Shown here: positions 14,201 through 23,570 of the stretch, one piece after another
How positions within the stretch are numbered: the first letter of the stretch is position 1
How the letters are laid out: each line of letters opens with the position of its first letter
DNA from: Liolophura sinensis
Lineage: Eukaryota > Mollusca > Polyplacophora > Chitonida > Chitonidae
Length of the DNA stretch: 64,000 nucleotides
Direction of reading: 5' to 3'
Assembly (NCBI RefSeq): GCF_032854445.1
Contig: NC_088303.1
Location: 24,097,265 to 24,161,264 of the forward strand
Translations under genes and position numbers: made by a program
Notes under the pieces: model-generated
Databases searched by the model: none
Told to the model about the DNA's origin: nothing
The model's input: only the letters and a program-made list of their open reading frames with translations

Positions 14201-17200
14201 GATTTTATTTACATTTATTTTACACACATTATGTACATGTTAATGAGTACAACTGATCAAAATCTGTAGCTTACTTGTTTTGTGTTTTTTTTTTCTTTTT
14301 CTTGCTTTTGATTGAATGACACTTTCAACATTATTTTGGTCCTATGACAAGGTTATTTTGGTCCTATGACAACACCATTTTGGCCATATGACAGCATTAT
14401 TTTGGTCCTATGACATTATTTTGGCTCTATGACAATAGTGTTTCCATAATAATTGTGTCCGAAGAACTTGGAGATGAAACCAAACTGGATTTTGGTTTGG
14501 TGGGAGGAAACCTGGCAGAGCACGGTAGAAACCCACAACCATCCACAGGTTACTGGCATACCTACCCACATAATGCCGGAGAGGAAGCCAGCATGAGCTG
14601 AGCTTGAACTCAGAGAGACTGCATTGGTGAGAGGCTCCTGGGTCATTACGCTGCGCTAGCGCGCTAACCAACTGAGCCACAGAGCTCCCCCCCCCACCCC
14701 CCAAATTACAATAGGATTGTTGTACAACTACATTCATGCTCAATTGTGAAACAAATGGAAATAAATTTCAGTACAACTGAGGCTGATCTAGGCATCGACT
14801 GTCGCTTAATTTTATGATTCAATTTTGTAGTGGTGGCTTTTAAGATAAGAGCAGTGCTGAGCTAGTTATCGCGGATGTCAGAGAAAGCAACTTGGCCTGA
14901 ACAGGGCGTTTCAATAATTTTGCTGTATTTCACTAAAGAGAACAGAAAAAAAAAAGACATCACTTGTAGGCGAGAAAGATGAAGGAGCAAAATTTAAATT
15001 ATTCAGTTCTAATAAATTCAGGAAAAAAAAACTTATATCCTAAGATTTCATTTATTTTATCATAAGATTTAGTTGATTTTAAGTGGTGTTTGCTGAGATG
15101 CCGATTTTTCTCATTCCAATATAAACTGACAGCCAAAAGAAACTTTACGACTCCGTAAGGTAAATTTAAGCAGCCTTTTCAACAAACTGATACCAAATTA
15201 TTGTCAGAAAACACTGTATGAAGCATATTCCCATGTGCGACAAGCGTCATATACTCCCACACAAATTTGTTTTGAGACAACCAAAAACGTTGAAAAATCA
15301 TGTGACCCATGAATGGTCGCAACTGCACATGTAATAAGTGTATAAAAATGTTACACACAGTGTGCTGGACTTTAACACTGACTAAAAACCACCAAAGTAA
15401 TGCCTCGATTGACTCCAGAACAACGCGAGAGGGCTTGGTGTCGGCAGCGTGATGGTGTGGGGTGGGATTTGTGGAGAGGAACAGACACCACTGGTCTGCC
15501 CATTGTTAATTAAGATGGGATGGCTATTTTTCTACCACTGCTCTGTTTGAACGGAGTGGCTAAGAAGGCCTACAGGGTGTATTGGGGAAACCAATACAGC
15601 ATAGATGGTATGCTATAGTGTCTAATATTACACAGCTAATTTTACGTCTGTGGTTGTCCCTAAATAATACAGATCTGTCCCACAATATTGTGTAAAATGG
15701 TACTTCGGCTACACTAAATCTTTGTAAACGATCTCACATGCAGTAGTTCTGGGTTATCATACGTCACTTCATGGGGTGTATGGGAAAAGGCTACATTATA
15801 GCTTAGACTACGTAATCTGACATGTCTAATAGTCTGACATCTGAGTATTGTCATTTTGTTCTATATGTTAATCGGTGAAATCTCAATAAAATAATAAGGT
15901 ATGACACTTTTTACAAAGCTTGAGTATCCTGCTTTCGATTGAAATATGTTTTAGCCTGGTGTTCTCTTCTCCTTTGAACATGATCATCTTAGGCACATTT
16001 CTATTTTCTTTTTTTTTACAGGAAAAAGAATGTGAAAGGAAGAACCATTCTCACTAGCACAATCTTAAAACAAGTAATCATAACTAAAGTACTGCATTAT
16101 TTTGGAGCCAATAACAATGAAGACTAGAATGGATCTGCGAAAAGCAGATCCTAGGCCGGGATCCCGGATCGGATGGATGACGTTTTCCCCAACCAATAAT
16201 ACACGGCCCTTGTAACAACAAGTTGATGTAAATGTGCCGAATGTGGTAAATCTGCCTTACGACATTTTTTGAAAACGTGCATGTCCTGTGTTTGTAGACA
16301 CAGATTAAAGACTTTCAGCACACACAGACTACATGTGCAACGCTTTGAACTCAGTGATTTTCAGCTTTACAGCTGTAACGGTTTTCTCTCACCAGACCTC
16401 CAAATATGGTGAAAAATTGCCCCTTTTCACGTTTTGATCGCAAGTTGCGGCAAAACTGTCCGTCGCCACCAAGAAATAAGTCCAGATTCATGATCAGGAC
16501 GTCAAACTATGTCGGTTGGCATGCTTACATCTAGGCCGTTGTCAGAAAGTCAACACTTGGACCACGGCACATGTCCATGTCTGTCAATCACCCTGGCCTG
16601 GTTAGCGTATAGTAAAGAGAACAAGGCCTGTGCAAAACAAAGCTAACTTTTTACAGGTCCATGTCGTTTGTTGTTGTAGTTAGAATTGTACGCCATCTAA
16701 TAGAGTACTGCATAGCTGAATGTCATCCTACACCCGTTCCGGGAGATCACGGACAGTGTAGCCGAAAGCATCAGGTGAAATACTACAAACCCACTCCAGT
16801 CCCCATCTAACTCCATGTTAAACCAATGGGATTCCCATCTTTTTCTAAACAAAAAACGGTGTTGTCATTTAAACGCTTCTAGCGTGAAAACTTTTGATCG
16901 GAGCTCAAATCTGTTGACAAATGCTCGAAAGAGCATGTTATCGGCTACAATTTCGTGCAGGTTGCACATTTCTAGCTCCCATAGTTCTCGAGTTACAGGT
17001 CATTGAATTTATGTCACTTTTTTGAGTTTTTTGCGTATATCTCAAAAAGTTACACAGATATGTAAAAAAATACAAGCAGATTCGGATTCAGCAGCTCAAG
17101 ATACATCAGAATACGTTGATAACAATTGATATTTCAGAAATTTTTGTGACGTCACAAATTCGACCAATGGCGAGCTTCCAGAGTTTTGAGCGGAAGTAAA

Positions 17201-17266
17201 CCATTTTCGCAAAATTTAAAGAACTCATGACCTACTAGCTGCATGTCAAATTTGAAAACGATCGGT

Positions 17267-17297
<31 letters not shown>

Positions 17298-19959
17298 GTT
17301 TTACACAAAATTCAATATGGCGGCCGAACCACGTGACATAGCAAAAAAATGGAGAATTTGTCCCGAGATATTCACCGCCAGAATATGTGTGCAAAATTTG
17401 GGATCTCTATGTTGAACAGTGTAAAAGTTTCCTTGCGAACAAAGTCGGTGAAAAAAAAAATAATAATAATAATAAGAAGATGAAAAAACAGAACGATTAC
17501 AATAGTTCGGGAAGAACAGGATCCCTAAAAAGAAGGTCAGTGGTCTGTCAGACCCCAGTTACATGCTATCAACCTAGCTGAGTGTGGTATTTTCTTCCAT
17601 GGCGATGTCAATATATTCAGCGTGGCAAATGTTTATTTTCAATCATTATCTCAGAGTTTGTTAGCTGCAACATTAGACTGTGCATCCAATAAGATGCAGT
17701 GTGAATTTTAGCATTCTGATCATAATGTAGATGTAAATACACAATCAATCACAGAAATTGTGCTGACAACTCATGTACATTGTACAAACTGCAGGTGAGC
17801 CTAATATGTGATAACCATCAATACATGTACTTTTGTGGTAAAAACTGTTATCTCACTTGGTAGAAGCTGCTGACAGCGTATTGATGTAGGATACAATAAA
17901 GTCCTTGAAAGCCTTCTCCTGACTGCCTTTTCGATCCACAGAGCTTTGGTAACCTGAAATTAATGTAAATTTACACCTTAATAAATCTGAAAGAACGTAC
18001 CAGGACAAAATAGAAGAACATTTTGATACCTTTTGGAAGTGCCCAAATTACAGCAACTAAAAAAGCCTAAATTATGAGGACCTGTCCATGATAAATTCAG
18101 TGTAAATGCTCTTAAAAATTCCTATTATTCATGTGAACTGAATTAAAAAAAATATAAATAAAATTGACATTATCATTTGCCATATTATGCATTAAATTAA
18201 CTTTTCTTAATACCTGTTACTCGCAATATGAAGATACATGTAGTTAGTAAAGGTTACAAGACTTGTAGTATGAGTTAAGGAGGCACTGAATTACAAGAAA
18301 GAGTAATCCCCATAGATGGACAATGGGAACACTATCTCACACTGTCAACAAGTGCACTGCAGATCATTGTATCAGTTATTTAAGTTCAGCCAATCATACT
18401 GGAATATTTCATACAGCAAAGGGTTTTTTGATACTAGCTGTTAGAAGAAAGAATCCATCCTTTTAACATCAAAGACACTGCCATAATTATCATTCAAATC
18501 ATTTTGTGATAAACAATGCATACACTGTGCATGAGTGGTACCTACATATACGATAGGTTGTGTATATTATTTGTCCTTGCATGATTTTATCCATTTCAAG
18601 ATGATATACCATTATACGTGCAGTACAGTCAGGTACCTAACATTTTTATCCATAAAAAATGGTCTAGCATTTTAAAATGGAGTAAAGCCATGGCATGTAA
18701 CATTACACTTATGTAACTGGTATTCCCCATATCAAAACACACCCTACAGACGATCACTTACATCATGTACACCCTGGTAATAAAATTTGCATAATATAAC
18801 CACGCTAATTAGGGCTCCATGTAGGCTTATACATGAACATACCTTTAAGCGGTGTTCCAAACAACACCTCTGTTCTCAAGAGCTTAGTTTTGTGATAGGT
18901 GTTGTTTATGGTCTCATCCACAAAGTAATAGAACTGTTTATGGCTCATGGCCTTGTCAAGAGAGCTATTTATATTGGCCATGTTTGTTCCCCGCCCGTCG
19001 TACACAACTTTCCCGTCCGGCAGCACAGATGGGTAGAAGTATGTTAGCAAGGAGTTAAGGGGAGCACAACCTTGGTAATGATCAACTTGTGCTACATCCA
19101 TGCTTCCTGTGTTCTTCCAGCAGTAGTTAGCATAATCTGGGTGGTTAATGATTTGCTCTTCAATTCTGTGAACAGTTTCTAGTCTTTCAGGGGTGAACAT
19201 GTTACCAGGTTCTTCATCTCCAACAGCCATGAAAATGACTTGTAGCTTCCAGCGCACACATGTCTGGGTGACCATACACACTCTGTATAAACTACGCCGC
19301 ACCAATCTGTGCACAGCACCAGACAAACTGTCATCAGAGCTTCGCTCCAAGTTACCAAAATGCTTCTTGAAAAACGTATCACCAGGGCTATTGCCCATAG
19401 AATTGCCCTTGTCTCTTGGCGCAGACACATGCGTATGTCCAAAGCTGAGCAGGCTTCCGGATTGCTCAGTGTCAACATGAACACTTCTTACACTGCGCTT
19501 TGGTGTGTGATGATACATTCGCGCATACTTTGCCTCATTCAAAGCATGATAGCCTCTTGATGCCTTATGATTAGGAATGGAAAAAGCATCCACAGACTTG
19601 TCGATCACTGGTGCAGGTTTAAATATGAAGACACTGTAGCCACCCAAGACAAGAGAGAAAGAGCTGACTGACAGTAGCATGATCACAGACGATATCAGCA
19701 GACACACTGTTGTCCCTCTGCCATCGTGTTTGGCGAGCTGACATGGTGTCAGGTCTCCGTCAGTAAACTGGGTGTCAAGGCAAGTAATTGCTCTGGCAGT
19801 ATTGGAAGATCGTTCAGAAAAGCGAGATATGTCAGACGGCAGGTCATCGTCAGTTTCATCAAAGAGTGAGGTGGAGTGTTCTGCAGGTCTCAGCTCAACA
19901 CCCTGTCCAAGCCTGTCATAATGAGGCTCGCGCCTCCCCATGGTCCACATACTAGGCAT
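728..19959 (-). CDS. DISP3: Dispatched homolog 3 (DISP3/PTCHD2-like), spliced, 3' end beyond the window
   Basis: RND-superfamily multipass membrane protein with a sterol-sensing domain; family members move or respond to lipid-modified ligands and sterols. Minus-strand exons with GT-AG ends: 18843-19959, 17857-17953, 13893-14164, 12836-12996, 9786-9937, 8723-8898, 7767-7957, 7028-7211, 3940-4306, 3257-3462, 2649-2802, 728-888. Phases agree across the first seven (exon 7 by its entry frame) and the last four. The protein starts with a cytosolic tail, then TM1 (about residues 83-112), a luminal domain, and the TM2-TM4 block ending in GIGVDD, the GxxxDD motif of DISP/PTCH proteins. Blocks such as LYGG, FDYEV, KATFFTS, DLKANL, VYVVFGI and AQCLPT match vertebrate DISP3 better than DISP1. 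About 150 residues of the second luminal loop, expected between 4.3 and 7.0 kb, were not found. Exons at 7.8 and 7.1 kb carry frame breaks. The second TM block lies off the left edge. Confidence 0.88.
911..1032 (-). mobile_element. SINE family A fragment (3' part)
   Basis: Reverse-oriented 3' part of the window's commonest SINE. It has an (AAATA)n-like tail, the block 'CACTCAAGAATATTTCACT', and the block reading on the minus strand as TTTCCTCCCACCATAATGCTGG. It ends before the tRNA-like head. Lies in a DISP3 intron. Confidence 0.75.
1033..2648 (-). other. DISP3 intron
   Basis: Between the exons at 728-888 and 2649-2802. Apart from the SINE fragment next to it, no second gene or array is seen. 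The open frame at 1256-1573 has no start context, splice sites or recognisable domain. Confidence 0.55.
2649..2802 (-). CDS. DISP3: DISP3 exon: Cys-rich luminal segment
   Basis: Acceptor CCTAG and donor GTAAGT. Encodes GTVIYDENF, then LCTVCKKIAANTRLV and AQCLPT, matching the HLCHLCK...CLPS region of vertebrate DISP3. Phase 0 in, phase 1 out, consistent with both neighbours. Confidence 0.88.
3257..3462 (-). CDS. DISP3: DISP3 exon: VYVVFGI segment
   Basis: Encodes FEVCRGASCGKAEERP followed by AIVYVVFGIKDLDR and DHVIND, colinear with CGKPAVRP...MVFVVFGI...NHVIGD of DISP3. Donor is a consensus GTGAGT; acceptor ACAAG. Phases fit the flanking exons. Confidence 0.88.
3940..4306 (-). CDS. DISP3: DISP3 exon: Pro/Thr-rich lineage-specific linker
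   Basis: Strong pyrimidine tract with acceptor TTTCAG, then 122 codons rich in Pro, Thr and Lys, then donor GTTAGT; its phase joins the exon at 3257-3462. I see no counterpart in vertebrate DISP3, so it is probably a variable part of the second luminal loop. It contains an in-frame 27-bp duplication (residues DKWKNMS twice). Confidence 0.65.
4307..7027 (-). other. DISP3 intron or unresolved exon region
   Basis: By comparison with vertebrate DISP3 this stretch should hold exons for about 150 residues of the second luminal loop. None could be called with consistent phase. One open frame (about 4863-5120, minus) has weak resemblance but its donor phase does not fit. The region holds a dispersed-repeat copy near 4.73-4.85 kb and a 'TTTCAAAATGGCGGCTAA' segment at 5.95 kb, which resembles one near 17.3 kb. 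Confidence 0.45.
7028..7211 (-). CDS. DISP3: DISP3 exon with a one-base frame break (TM5 and following)
   Basis: Donor GTAAGC. The first part encodes YFVLLVVSVGLMTQIK, a membrane segment; the second encodes STNLQMMLDLKANL then CPTCSGFFQ, matching TNIQVLLDLKYNL...CITCSGLF of DISP3. The two parts are in different frames, broken near 7129-7132, where one base seems missing (AAG-AT-AGT where AAG-GAT-AGT would keep frame and family length). The acceptor AAAAG follows a run of 22 C on the minus strand. Joining to the previous exon is also out of phase for the best donor. Confidence 0.75.
7217..7238 (+). repeat. G22 homopolymer
   Basis: Twenty-two consecutive G (C on the gene strand), directly upstream of the AAAAG acceptor of the DISP3 exon at 7028-7211. 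It occupies the position of the polypyrimidine tract. The length is likely to vary or be mis-sequenced. Confidence 0.95.
7239..7766 (-). other. DISP3 intron
   Basis: Short intron with a second G-rich stretch (about 7560-7613, GGGGTGGGG-type). No gene seen. Confidence 0.6.
7767..7957 (-). CDS. DISP3: DISP3 exon with a frame break (cytosolic linker before TM5)
   Basis: Acceptor TTTCAG. In the frame imposed by the previous exon it reads DLRQNDEPLLMPYVSS and then hits TGA near 7842. A +1 frame carries SRRTKRKSRQLFDLGHMLQQ and FVAAPVIRA, which resembles the LQELLHHW...AVKSRW region. One extra base (or two missing) lies in between; the C5 run at 7901-7905 or the A4 run at 7863-7866 are likely places. 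Donor GTATGC ends the exon. Confidence 0.65.
7958..8722 (-). other. DISP3 intron with SINE fragments and a TG/TA microsatellite
   Basis: Holds a tRNA-head fragment of SINE A (about 8104-8165, plus), a (TG)n(TA)n run at about 8266-8297, and a SINE C copy (8300-8570, minus). The open frame at 8122-8481 is made of these pieces and is not a gene. Confidence 0.7.
8300..8570 (-). mobile_element. SINE family C copy
   Basis: Matches the copies at 42480-42742 (minus) and 28790-29000 (plus): a 'CACTGAAGTATCATGCC' block, a 'CACATTATAC' block, 'TTTAGTCTTTGGAATGACC', and a tRNA-like head with GTGGCC...GGTTC-like boxes. Degenerate. Confidence 0.65.
8723..8898 (-). CDS. DISP3: DISP3 exon: acidic linker (DDDDDVPML)
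   Basis: Acceptor TTTCAG and donor GTAATA. Encodes FYKLVLRKDVNTLHVYY then DDDDDVPMLQLEDEGLAG, resembling the LDDDIPLLEVEEE segment of vertebrate DISP3 after TM6. Phases 2 in and 1 out fit the neighbours. Confidence 0.75.
8947..9798 (+). repeat. Minisatellite filling a DISP3 intron, about 25-bp units
   Basis: About 30 units resembling TTTCAATTCCATACTCACAC with variants (TTCGATT, TTCAATACC, AAATA, TTATT). On the minus strand every unit carries TGTGAGTATGG, a perfect GTGAGT donor. The array ends inside the 3' end of the DISP3 exon at 9786-9937 and uses that exon's donor as its last unit. Plus-strand open frames here are repeat translations. Confidence 0.95.
9786..9937 (-). CDS. DISP3: DISP3 exon: TM5-TM6 of the sterol-sensing block
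   Basis: Acceptor TTCCAG. Encodes IPALHEFGLFMALIVACCW and then a Leu/Tyr/Trp-rich membrane segment, matching IPAVHDFGLFMSLIVSCCW of DISP3. Two donors give the same phase: GTGAGT at 9780-9785, shared with the minisatellite, and a weaker GTCTTT a few codons earlier. Confidence 0.9.
10005..10480 (+). repeat. Degenerate repeat of about 180 bp, two copies plus remnants
   Basis: The block ACCAAGGGAACA...GGACCATGAAAGCAAGGATAC...ATGCAAGAATAAGC occurs at about 10007-10140 and again at about 10187-10320. Shorter 'CAGCATTAATGGTG' pieces continue to 10480. Inside a DISP3 intron. Confidence 0.8.
10489..11715 (+). repeat. 40-bp minisatellite, about 30 copies, with hairpin unit
   Basis: The unit is AAACCTAGTAAACAGGGCTG followed by CACTTTGTCAGAAAGCTGAC. 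Each canonical unit contains the inverted repeat TTTGTCAG-AAAG-CTGACAAA. Variant units (GGAAGCAGAC, CTATTA, GGGATG) form a higher-order pattern: 10961-11240 recurs at 11321-11600, a shift of 360 bp or nine units. Confidence 0.97.
11718..12536. mobile_element. Pogo/Tigger-like non-autonomous DNA transposon
   Basis: Bounded by inverted repeats CAGTGTAGCCTCG...CGAGGCTACACTG with TA on both sides (11716-11717 and 12537-12538), as for TA-targeting Tc1/mariner/pogo elements. The CAGxxTAxCCTCG ends resemble Tigger termini. Length is 819 bp and I recognise no transposase. The inner 90-codon frame (11954-12226, minus) has no known motif. It sits at the end of the 40-bp array, and GCTGATAAACC just to the right may be the interrupted last unit. 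Confidence 0.85.
12596..12815 (-). mobile_element. SINE family A copy abutting a DISP3 donor
   Basis: Nearly full body in minus orientation: TTTATTTATT tail, TTCAAGAATATTTCACTTAT, GGGAGGAAACCGGG, 'CACGACCATCCGCAGGTAGC', GAGCTGGACTTGAACTCACA (box-B side). The tRNA-like head is cut off about 20 bp from the donor at 12834-12835. Confidence 0.9.
12836..12996 (-). CDS. DISP3: DISP3 exon: GxxxDD motif and TM4-TM5 loop
   Basis: Acceptor TTATTAG and donor GTAAGT. Encodes GVDDVFVFVNTFRQAEHM and then TAGKATFFTSFTTAAAFAAN. The Asp pair follows GIG from the previous exon, giving GIGVDD, the conserved ion-relay motif of RND/Dispatched proteins, which is intact. Confidence 0.93.
12997..13892 (-). other. 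DISP3 intron
   Basis: No exon or array seen. A worn SINE A tail fragment (about 13780-13855, minus) is the only recognisable element. Confidence 0.55.
13893..14164 (-). CDS. DISP3: DISP3 exon: TM2-TM4 of the sterol-sensing domain
   Basis: Acceptor TTTTCAG and donor GTGAGC. Encodes KVLYGGNEMFDYEVE, then three hydrophobic segments ending LGILNGAAAFVVIGIG. Colinear with vertebrate DISP3 (VQVLYGGTDLFDYEV...GILNGVAAFVIVGIG). Confidence 0.95.
14331..14430 (+). repeat. Short tandem repeat TTATTTTGGTCCTATGACA, 5 copies
   Basis: Five units of about 19-21 bp with small changes (GGCCATATG, GGCTCTATG). Intronic; no coding role seen. Confidence 0.85.
14499..14690 (-). mobile_element. SINE family A copy with complete tRNA-like head
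   Basis: Minus-strand reading: GTGGCTCAGTTGGTTAGCGC (box A), then GTAATGACCCAGGAGCCTC, then GAGTTCAAGCTC (box B), then the AACCTG...TGGATGGTTGTGG body. The 3' end is truncated. Followed on the right by a C9 run. Confidence 0.9.
15395..15520 (+). pseudogene. Internally deleted Tc1/mariner transposase remnant
   Basis: Starts with ATG reading MPRLTPEQRERA, a typical Tc1-like N-terminus. About 35 bp later, in another frame, comes VGSVMVWGGICG, a signature of the catalytic core of Tc1-like transposases. More than 150 residues that normally lie between are absent, so this is a deletion derivative. It lies in a DISP3 intron. Confidence 0.75.
15521..17856 (-). other. DISP3 intron with unclassified repeat-like sequence
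   Basis: Has a short hairpin GGATCTGC-GAAAA-GCAGATCC (about 16132-16152) and a GGCCGGGATCCCGG palindrome beside it. A segment at 17150-17440 containing 'TTCAATATGGCGGCCGAACC' resembles one near 5.87-6.0 kb, suggesting an old dispersed element. The open frames at 16815-17006 and 17152-17394 show no domain. Confidence 0.5.
17857..17953 (-). CDS. DISP3: DISP3 exon: short luminal segment
   Basis: Acceptor TTTCAG and donor GTGAGA. Encodes YQSSVDRKGSQEKAFKDF then IVSYINTLSAAST, matching KFQSFVVTYVAMLAKQST of DISP3. Phases 1 in and 2 out fit both neighbours exactly. Confidence 0.9.
17954..18842 (-). other. DISP3 intron
   Basis: AT-rich; no exon, array or mobile element recognised. Confidence 0.6.
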
Positions 19960-19988
19960 GATTACTTTTCATCCCCTCTTCATTCCAG
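18843..19988 (-). CDS. DISP3: DISP3 exon with the start codon, TM1 and first luminal domain
   Basis: 372 codons from ATG at 19957-19959; the first 29 bases are 5' UTR after a TTTGCAG acceptor (boundary 19988/19989). The ATG is the first in this frame; a second one is three codons on. Residues 1-80 are an acidic cytosolic tail, 83-112 are TM1, and later blocks RWKLQVIFMAVGDE, FTPERLETVHRIEEQI and FYYFVDETIN match DISP3. Donor is GTATGT. Confidence 0.93.
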
Positions 19989-20565
19989 CTGCAAACAAAA
20001 TCAGAAAAGTACAGTCATTTTTTGTCTCTGCCATATCAGTTTCTTTACATGCAATGTACAATGTGTGTGTACCATGTACAATGTACTGTATGTACATATA
20101 CATGAACTGCATCAAACTCAACTCTAAAGCCTACAAGCTGTTACTATCATGAATGTACAATGTATATGTATGTAGCTAAATGCATAATTTACACATATAC
20201 TGTATTTCACCTGAACTTTGGTATGTAAAATTTCACTTTCAAGAGGCCATACAGGCCTTTAACTTATACTTCTGATGTCAACTGTTCGTTTTTTTGAGAA
20301 TAAATTATTCAATCAAACTTCAGAGAAAACCCTTATAACATGCATAAAGTGTGAACTCAATCAGTCAAGCTACATGCAAGTGTGTCACCTGAGAAATGCT
20401 TACATTTAGGTAAAATACTGTAATTTGCACTTTCAATACAATTTGACAACTGAAGTCATAGACTTACTGATATTTACTGCACCAAGTCATTTGACTGGTT
20501 GGTAACTTGACAGGTCTCAGGTATCACTTAAATTATCAGCATGGTCAGCATGGTCAGTGCACATA

Positions 20566-21190
20566 TGTGACACCATGGGAAGCATGGGACCACCTGTCAA
20601 GATGTGGTCTGACCATGGGCAGTGTACATATATTTGACACCAAGGGCAGCATGGGACCACCTGTCAAGAGGTGGTCTGACCATGGGCAGTGTACATATAT
20701 TTGACACCAAGGGCAGCATGGGACCACCTGTCAAGAGGTGGTCTGACCATGGGCAGTGTACATATATTTGACACCAAGGGCAGCATGGGACCACCTGTCA
20801 AGAGGTGGTCTGACCATGGGCAGTGTACATATATTTGACACCAAGGGCAGCATGGGACCACCTGTCAAGAGGTGGTCTGACCATGGGCAGTGTACATATA
20901 TTTGACACCAAGGGCAGCATGGGACCACCTGTCAAGAGGTGGTCTGACCATGGGCAGTGTACATATATTTGACACCAAGGGCAGCATGGGACCACCTGTC
21001 AAGAGGTGGTCTGACCATGGGCAGTGTACATATATTTGACACCAAGGGCAGCATGGGACCACCTGTCAAGAGGTGGTCTGACCATGGGCAGTGTACATAT
21101 ATTTGACACCAAGGGCAGCATGGGACCACCTGTCAAGAGGTGGTCTGACCATGGGCAGTGAACATATATTTGACACCAAGGGCAGCATGT
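20566..21190 (+). repeat. 67-bp minisatellite, about 9 copies, near-identical
   Basis: Each unit carries the perfect inverted repeat GACCACCT-GTCAAG-AGGTGGTC, then GACCATGGGCAGTG and TACATATATTTGACACC. Units 2-8 look identical; the first (AAGATGTGG) and last (GTGAACAT) differ slightly. Since 67 is not a multiple of three, the array opens the same 65-codon frame repeatedly; none of these is a gene. Confidence 0.97.
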
Positions 21191-21343
21191 GTGACACCAA
21201 ACTACATACATGACTATGCAATATAACATGTAGGCCTACACTCTATGCACCCATGAAAATCTTTATTTATGTAATCTATTCAACACAAACGACAGAATTA
21301 TACAGACACTACTACCATTTGTGGGATATAATAATTTAAACCT

Positions 21344-21410
21344 GCAGCCTGGTGTAAGTGAAATCTTCTTGAGTACAGCATAAAACAACAATCAAATAAA
21401 TAAATATAAC
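21344..21410 (+). mobile_element. SINE family A 3' tail fragment
   Basis: GTAAGTGAAATCTTCTTGAG, then TACAGCATAAAACAACAATC and an AAATA tail; only the last 65 bp of the element. Confidence 0.75.
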
Positions 21411-22897
21411 AATTTACATCCACAAATCCTTTCAATTCAGACACTTCTCACATTTTTAACAATGCAACAACACTATGTATCAATCAAAGGAGTATTTATA
21501 AACATTTTATTAACTGCATTATGGTGCATCTACATGAATAATTCATTTGTTAATGAATGCAGTAGTGTAAATTTATCAAATCAGAAAAACTCAATGAAAA
21601 AAAGAGACAATGATGGGAAACCAACAAGTACATGAAGAATATGAACAACTCAAACAATGAAAGAAGGAAGCTGGTAATTTACTTGTGCCTTCATGCATGT
21701 TATAACATATTATACAAAATGTTTTCATGACATGATGTTGGATTATAAAACATACATGTAAATCCTTTTGTTTCCTCTTGCATTGATGCAATATCTCTAT
21801 GGTTGAAATAAAAATGTTCATCTGTCTACATATCAATTTATCAGACATGTATACATATATTTACTCGTTATGTACCCATCCAGTAATTCTATCTTTGCAA
21901 TAATATCACACTTGGGTTAGAACCTAGTCAAATTGTTACGTTAATTTTGTTGTCATTTTCAAAATTTCTTTCCACAAAGATGAAAATGCAAAAATGTGTA
22001 TCTTCCTACCTCCTGGCTGTGACTTTGATGTCAAATAACAAGCTACTACATGTGCCTACTATGAAACACCCAATGTCTACAAATCACATTGTGAAATTAC
22101 TGTGAGGAAATTGTATAGATAACCGTTTATTTATATTTGCATAAAACTTTGGTCTGAGAATTCTGACCTCAATAGCAAAGTTATGTACTCATAACAAACT
22201 GCCTTTCTTTTTTGATTTTATTTCTATTTATACTAAACAGACAACACTTAAAATTTTAACAATGAAGTAAACTTTGGAATCTGCAGTATTCTACGTTAAT
22301 GCACACAGGGTGTCAATGTGTCTTCAAAACGACTCCATAAATAGATACGCAAATATTAGAAGGAATTAAATGATATCTTACACTGTATCAGTTGGCACAA
22401 AGTTTTTCATTTATTTTTTTTTTATTATTATTTTCTTTGGCACACTGAAAATGATATTCTCTTAAAAATCTCATTTATGAAAAAATTTCATATTCTGCCT
22501 ATTTGAAATCAGTGAAAAGTAGTCAACAGAAGCTGACTGTGCACATAATTATTAGTCTGTTTTTTTTTAATTTTTTTAATTTTTTCCAAAAATCAAATAA
22601 TGAGGATTCTACATTACATGTATGTTCTGAGATAATGTGAGGATTATTGACACCATATATTTGCACATCCTATCACTGAGTCACCATGGAATAAATTTAT
22701 CTGGCAAAGACCCATCAGTTCAGAGCCTACCAAGCAGACACTTTTGACGTCGTCTGCGGAGGCGGAGTACTTTGTCTGATGCGGGATAAAAACTGATATG
22801 GTGAACTTAATATACATATATGTCCTCATTTAAAAGTAAATATATATATCTCAGATTGTATGTGTCACCTGAGTATATGGTCAATAACTGGTGGAAC

Positions 22898-23570
22898 CTG
22901 CGGATGGTCGTGGGTTTCCCCCAGGCTTGGCCCGGTTTCCTCCCACCATAATGCTGGTCGTCGTCGTATAAGTGAAATATTCTTGAGTATGGCGTAAAAC
23001 ACCAATCAAATAAATAAATAAATAAATAACTGGTGGCTCAGTTAGTTAGTGCCATAGAGCAGTGTAATTACCCAGGAGCCTCTCACCAATGCTGTTGCTG
23101 TGAGTTCAAGACCAGCTAATGCTTAATTCCTCTCTGGCCGTACGTGGGACGGATGGTTCCTCCTACCATAATGCTGGCCGCCATCATATAAGTGAAATAT
23201 TCTTGAGTACAGCATAAAACACCAATCAAATAAATAAAAAAATAAATAAATAACTGGTAGCTCAGTTAGTTAGTGTCATAGAGGAGCGTAATTACCCAGG
23301 AGCCTCTCACCAATGTTGCTGCTGTGAGTTCAAGACCAGCTCATGCTTAATTCTTCTCCGGCTGTACGTTGGACGGATGGTTCCTCCTACCATAATGCTG
23401 GCCGCCATCATATAAGTGAAATATTCTTGAGTACGGCATAAAACACCAATCAAATAAATAAAAAAAATAAATAAATAACTGGTAGCTCAGTTAGTTAGTG
23501 CCATAGAGGAGCGTAATTACCCAGGAGCCTCTCACCCATGCTGTTGCTGTGAGTTCAAGACAAAAAATTA
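22898..23570 (+). mobile_element. Tandem cluster of SINE family A copies
   Basis: A 3' half (22898-23027) is followed by two near-complete units (about 23028-23250 and 23251-23480) and a truncated third (to about 23570). Each unit starts ACTGGTRGCTCAGTTAGTTA (box A-like), has GTGAGTTCAAGACCAGCT (box B), and ends CTTGAGTAYRGCRTAAAACACC plus an AAATA tail. The unit length is about 225 bp. Confidence 0.92.

Noticed and set aside
18787..20152. Plus-strand frames opposite the first DISP3 exon as antisense genes
   Set aside because: They are shadows of the well-supported minus-strand exon, with no splice sites or domains of their own.
20597..21229. Seven identical 65-codon frames as a gene family
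   Set aside because: They are translations of a 67-bp tandem repeat shifted by one unit each; no start context or domain.
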